Below are positions 5,790-8,396 of a stretch of DNA of 8,396 bases, piece after piece. The notes below the pieces were generated by a model. That model saw nothing but the letters and a program-made list of their open reading frames with translations, searched no databases and had not been told where the DNA came from. Numbering within the stretch: the first letter of the stretch is position 1; every line of letters begins with the position of its first letter. The position numbers and the translations under genes were made by a program. Source of the stretch: Chryseobacterium gleum (GTDB lineage: Bacteria > Bacteroidota > Bacteroidia > Flavobacteriales_D > Sanyastnellaceae); assembly GCA_943330925.2 (NCBI GenBank), contig CALQJP020000085.1, positions 1-8,396 on the forward strand, given 5' to 3'.

Positions 5790-7727
5790 ATGGCAACCTC
5801 CCATTTGCAAAAGCTCAGCGCAGCAGGAGTTCTCGTAACGTTAGGTATTATTTATGGCGACATCGGGACATCTCCGCTTTATGTGATGAGTGAAATCATG
5901 AATCATGCTCACGGCGTGATATCGGAGGAGTTGGTCTTTGGTGCTGTATCGTGTGTGTTCTGGACGCTTTCCATTCAAACAACGTTCAAGTATATCTTTC
6001 TTACGCTGAAGGCAGACAACAAGGGTGAGGGAGGGATATTCTCCCTCTATGCGCTGGTGCAGCGCAAGGGCCGGTGGTTGTTCTGGCCGGCTATGATTGG
6101 CGCAGCAACCCTGTTGTGTGATGGAATGATTACACCACCCATTTCGGTTTCATCTGCAGTCGAAGGTTTAAAGATTCTCAAAGAAGACTTGCCGGTAATA
6201 CCCATCGTTATCATAATCATCACGTTGCTCTTTGTATTCCAACGCTACGGTACCAAGCTTGTCGGAAAAACATTCGGCCCTATCATGTTGGTATGGTTTA
6301 CCATGCTGGCCGTGCTTGGTGTCAATCAAATTATTCAACGTCCGGAAGTACTGCATGCGCTTAATCCGAAGTACGCCATAAATCTGTTAGTCGATTATCC
6401 GGGTGGTTTTTGGCTGTTAGGTGCTGTCTTCCTTTGCACGACGGGTGCGGAAGCACTTTACTCCGATTTGGGGCACTGCGGTCGCGATAACATACGCGTG
6501 TCATGGATTTTTGTAAAAGTAACGTTGGTGCTGAATTACCTGGGGCAGGCGGCTTGGATCATCTCACAGCCTTCACTGGAGGGAAAGAATCCTTTCTATT
6601 CCATCATGCCGGAATGGTTTGTAGTTCCGGGAGTTTTCATTGCAACGATGGCGGCTATCATTGCGTCTCAAGCCTTGATTTCCGGTTCATTCACGCTGGT
6701 GAGTGAGGCGGTAAACTTGAACTTCTGGCCCAAGGTGAGCATGAAGTTTCCTACCGAACAAAAGGGACAACTGTATATACCAAGTGTAAACTGGTTGCTC
6801 TATGCAGGATGCATTGGTGTTGTGCTCTATTTCCAAACCTCCTCGGCAATGGGCGCGGCATATGGTTTCTTCATTACGGTTACCATGATGATGACCACGT
6901 TGCTGCTCATCTATTTCTTAGAGTATAAGCTCCACTGGCCGGGATGGCTAGTCGGAATTCTTTTCGCAGTGTTCACCATTGTAGAGTCTTCTTTTTTTAT
7001 AGCCAATATCATTAAATTGAGAGAAGCCTGGATGATGCTCATTGTCTACATCGTGCTGCTGCACGTCATGTGGGTCACGTTCATGTACCGAAAAATGAGC
7101 AATTACTTCCTCCAGTTTGAAGACCTCGACAACTATGTAGGCACGCTGCGCGAATTGTCGAACGACAAGTCTGTTCCGAAATACGCAACCCACCTGGTTT
7201 TTTTAACCAAGGCTAATTTTCACCATCAGGTGGAGAAGAAAATCATGGAGAGCATTCTGGCGAAAACACCGAAGCGTGCCGACATCTACTGGTTTGTGCA
7301 CGTAGATCGTTCCAATGAACCTTACACACGAGAATACACTGTGGATGAATTGGAAAATGATCTGGTTGTAAAAATCAACATCAAACTTGGTTTCCGTGTG
7401 CAGCCTCGCTTACACAACTTCTTCCGGTTTATTGTCGATGAAATGGTGGAGCGTGGAGAAATCGATTTGAAAGCGAAGCCTGAGCCGTATGCGAAGTACA
7501 ACGACGAGCACGATTTCAAGTTTGTGGTTCTCGAGAAATTCCTCTCGGCCGACAATGACTTGAGTGTGCGCGATAGCTTCATCACCAATGCATACATCGC
7601 GCTCAAGCATGTTAGCTTGTCGGACATCGATGCGTGGGGATTGGAAGAAAGCGATACCGTGCTTGAAAAAGTGCCGCTCGTGGTCAATCCGGCGCAACGC
7701 ATTATGTTGAAGCGAAACGAATCGTAA
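5790..7727 (+). CDS. kup: KUP-family potassium uptake transporter
   Basis: The 645-residue polytopic inner-membrane protein belongs to the KUP/HAK/KT potassium:proton symporters. Family motifs are GIIYGDIGTSPLY (19-31, including Asp24), KADNKGEGG (74-82), DGMITPP in the third or fourth helix, and TGAEALYSD (218-226, including Glu221). The acidic residues in these helices are the ones expected to handle potassium and protons. About twelve membrane segments run to roughly residue 437, followed by a cytoplasmic C-terminal domain of about 210 residues, normal for bacterial Kup. The frame stays open upstream to a GTG at 5700, but the 30 extra residues (NRSWFMKKWK...) do not resemble the family and would cover the intergenic promoter region. 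The ATG at 5790, preceded by an AT-rich leader and giving MATSHLQKL before the first helix, is preferred. The gene diverges from tatA and is followed after four bases by the CpeT-like gene, probably in one transcript. Confidence 0.95.
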   Translation: MATSHLQKLSAAGVLVTLGIIYGDIGTSPLYVMSEIMNHAHGVISEELVFGAVSCVFWTLSIQTTFKYIFLTLKADNKGEGGIFSLYALVQRKGRWLFWPAMIGAATLLCDGMITPPISVSSAVEGLKILKEDLPVIPIVIIIITLLFVFQRYGTKLVGKTFGPIMLVWFTMLAVLGVNQIIQRPEVLHALNPKYAINLLVDYPGGFWLLGAVFLCTTGAEALYSDLGHCGRDNIRVSWIFVKVTLVLNYLGQAAWIISQPSLEGKNPFYSIMPEWFVVPGVFIATMAAIIASQALISGSFTLVSEAVNLNFWPKVSMKFPTEQKGQLYIPSVNWLLYAGCIGVVLYFQTSSAMGAAYGFFITVTMMMTTLLLIYFLEYKLHWPGWLVGILFAVFTIVESSFFIANIIKLREAWMMLIVYIVLLHVMWVTFMYRKMSNYFLQFEDLDNYVGTLRELSNDKSVPKYATHLVFLTKANFHHQVEKKIMESILAKTPKRADIYWFVHVDRSNEPYTREYTVDELENDLVVKINIKLGFRVQPRLHNFFRFIVDEMVERGEIDLKAKPEPYAKYNDEHDFKFVVLEKFLSADNDLSVRDSFITNAYIALKHVSLSDIDAWGLEESDTVLEKVPLVVNPAQRIMLKRNES

Positions 7728-7731
7728 TCCA

Positions 7732-8355
7732 ATGAAACATATTCTGATAAGCGCATGTGCTGCGCTGGTGTTTTTTGTGGCAGCTGCTTTTAAAGCCAAA
7801 GAACAAGAGCCTTTTTCCCTGTTGCGACAATTCATGTCGGGGAGTTTTTCCAGCGAGTTGCAGAGCAAAAACGACAGCGACTATTTCGATATTCGTTTGC
7901 GCATGGAGCCCATCTGGAAGTCGTCGGAAAATGAGTTCTATTTGTATGTGGAACAAGCGATGAGCACTGCGCTCGACAAGCCTTACCGCCAGCGCATCTA
8001 TCGCGTAGTGAAGCAATCCGATGATCGTTTTATCAGTTACATCTATACCATGAATGCTCCGCAGCGATTCACGGGCAAAACGGGCAGCGATGCTGTTTTC
8101 AATGCGATAACACCGGATTCATTGAAGGTGCTCGAAGGGTGTGAGGTCACGCTGACATTCAACCGAGGGCTCATGCAATTTGAAGGAGCAACTGCTGATA
8201 AGACATGCCCTAGCACGCGGTCCGGAGCAACCTACACCACTTCAAGGGTAGTGATAGGAGCGCAAGGCATGAACAGTTGGGATCAGGGATGGAATGATGC
8301 AGGCACCCAGGTTTGGGGCGCAACGAAAGGCGGTTATTCGTTTTTGAAACAATAG
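7732..8355 (+). CDS. Exported CpeT/CpcT-family protein (phycobiliprotein-lyase-like)
   Basis: The 207-residue protein resembles the CpeT/CpcT family, whose cyanobacterial members attach bilins to phycobiliproteins and have a lipocalin-like barrel fold. Matching elements are LLRQFMSGSFSSE near residues 30-42, LYVEQ (71-75), PYRQR (84-88), the LEGCEVT segment (134-140), DKTCPS (157-161), and the C-terminal DQGWNDAGTQVWGATKGGYSF (about 184-204). The N-terminus is a signal peptide: basic MKH, a hydrophobic core (4-20) and a likely signal peptidase I site near FKA/KEQ (20-24), so the mature protein should reach the periplasm or beyond. Cys137 and Cys159 could form a disulfide there. The ATG lies four bases after the kup stop, pointing to an operon. 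No bilin-synthesis or phycobiliprotein gene is visible, so true lyase activity is doubtful. Binding of some hydrophobic ligand is the most one can infer from the fold. The family call is firm; the function is unknown. Confidence 0.88.
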   Translation: MKHILISACAALVFFVAAAFKAKEQEPFSLLRQFMSGSFSSELQSKNDSDYFDIRLRMEPIWKSSENEFYLYVEQAMSTALDKPYRQRIYRVVKQSDDRFISYIYTMNAPQRFTGKTGSDAVFNAITPDSLKVLEGCEVTLTFNRGLMQFEGATADKTCPSTRSGATYTTSRVVIGAQGMNSWDQGWNDAGTQVWGATKGGYSFLKQ

Positions 8356-8358
8356 TCC

Positions 8359-8374
8359 TTTACAACGCTGTAAA
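8359..8374. repeat. Small hairpin after the CpeT-like gene
   Basis: TTTACA and TGTAAA pair perfectly around the loop ACGC, beginning four bases after the stop codon. The stem is short, AT-rich and not followed by a T-run, so it is at best a weak terminator or a transcript-end stabiliser. The rest of the window after it shows no gene. Confidence 0.3.
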
Positions 8375-8396
8375 TTCCTATCGCAGAATCTTGATA

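Noticed and set aside
7732..7800. A lipoprotein signal in the CpeT-like protein: ISAC at residues 6-9 formally fits a lipobox.
   Set aside because: The cysteine comes before the hydrophobic core rather than after it, so it cannot be a normal signal peptidase II site. A signal peptidase I site near residues 20-24 fits better.
7322..8016. Lower-strand open frames (up to 152 codons) across the kup end and the CpeT-like gene.
   Set aside because: They overlap each other and two well-supported upper-strand genes. Their translations are Cys-, His- and Arg-rich shadow sequence with no family resemblance.
1..8396. CRISPR arrays, tRNAs, insertion sequences, riboswitches or prophage genes.
   Set aside because: No regularly spaced repeats, cloverleaf-like sequence, transposase motif or terminal repeat was found by reading. 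Intergenic gaps are all under 180 bases and are explained by promoters, terminators and small palindromes.

Overview
The window looks like chromosomal core sequence from a member of the Bacteroidota. The evidence is a single-polypeptide SecDF of about 1000 residues with long periplasmic insertions, the cinA-rpmB gene order, and promoters matching the Bacteroidota sigma-factor consensus (TAnnTTTG at -7) in place of Shine-Dalgarno-rich leaders. Base composition and codon use look even across the genes by eye. I see no mobile element, tRNA, rRNA, CRISPR array or phage gene. I cannot assign a family or genus from this sequence.

Layout: (1) 16-1287 (+) cinA, a two-domain nucleotide-processing enzyme. 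(2) 1333-1569 (+) rpmB, ribosomal protein L28, with a promoter-like motif in the short gap before it and a strong hairpin terminator after it. (3) 1744-4782 (+) secDF, an isolated transcription unit with a good Bacteroidota promoter and a textbook rho-independent terminator. (4) 4841-5682 (-) a two-gene unit, tatA then alkB, read toward secDF and joined by an ATGA stop/start overlap. (5) 5683-5789, a 107-base divergent intergenic region. (6) 5790-8355 (+) kup, a potassium transporter, followed after only 4 bases by a CpeT/CpcT-family gene with a signal peptide. The last 41 bases hold a small hairpin and no gene.

Most of the genes are housekeeping: nucleotide salvage/repair (cinA), translation (rpmB), protein export by Sec (secDF) and Tat (tatA), repair of alkylated DNA or RNA (alkB) and potassium uptake (kup). 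The least understood gene is the last one. It is a secreted relative of cyanobacterial phycobiliprotein lyases, probably co-transcribed with the potassium transporter, in a window with no sign of phototrophy. I found no clearly new multi-gene system. The points worth a second look are that CpeT homologue, the possible leaderless GTG start of tatA, the repeated TTGAAAG elements at the secDF promoter, and the absence of rpmG after rpmB.
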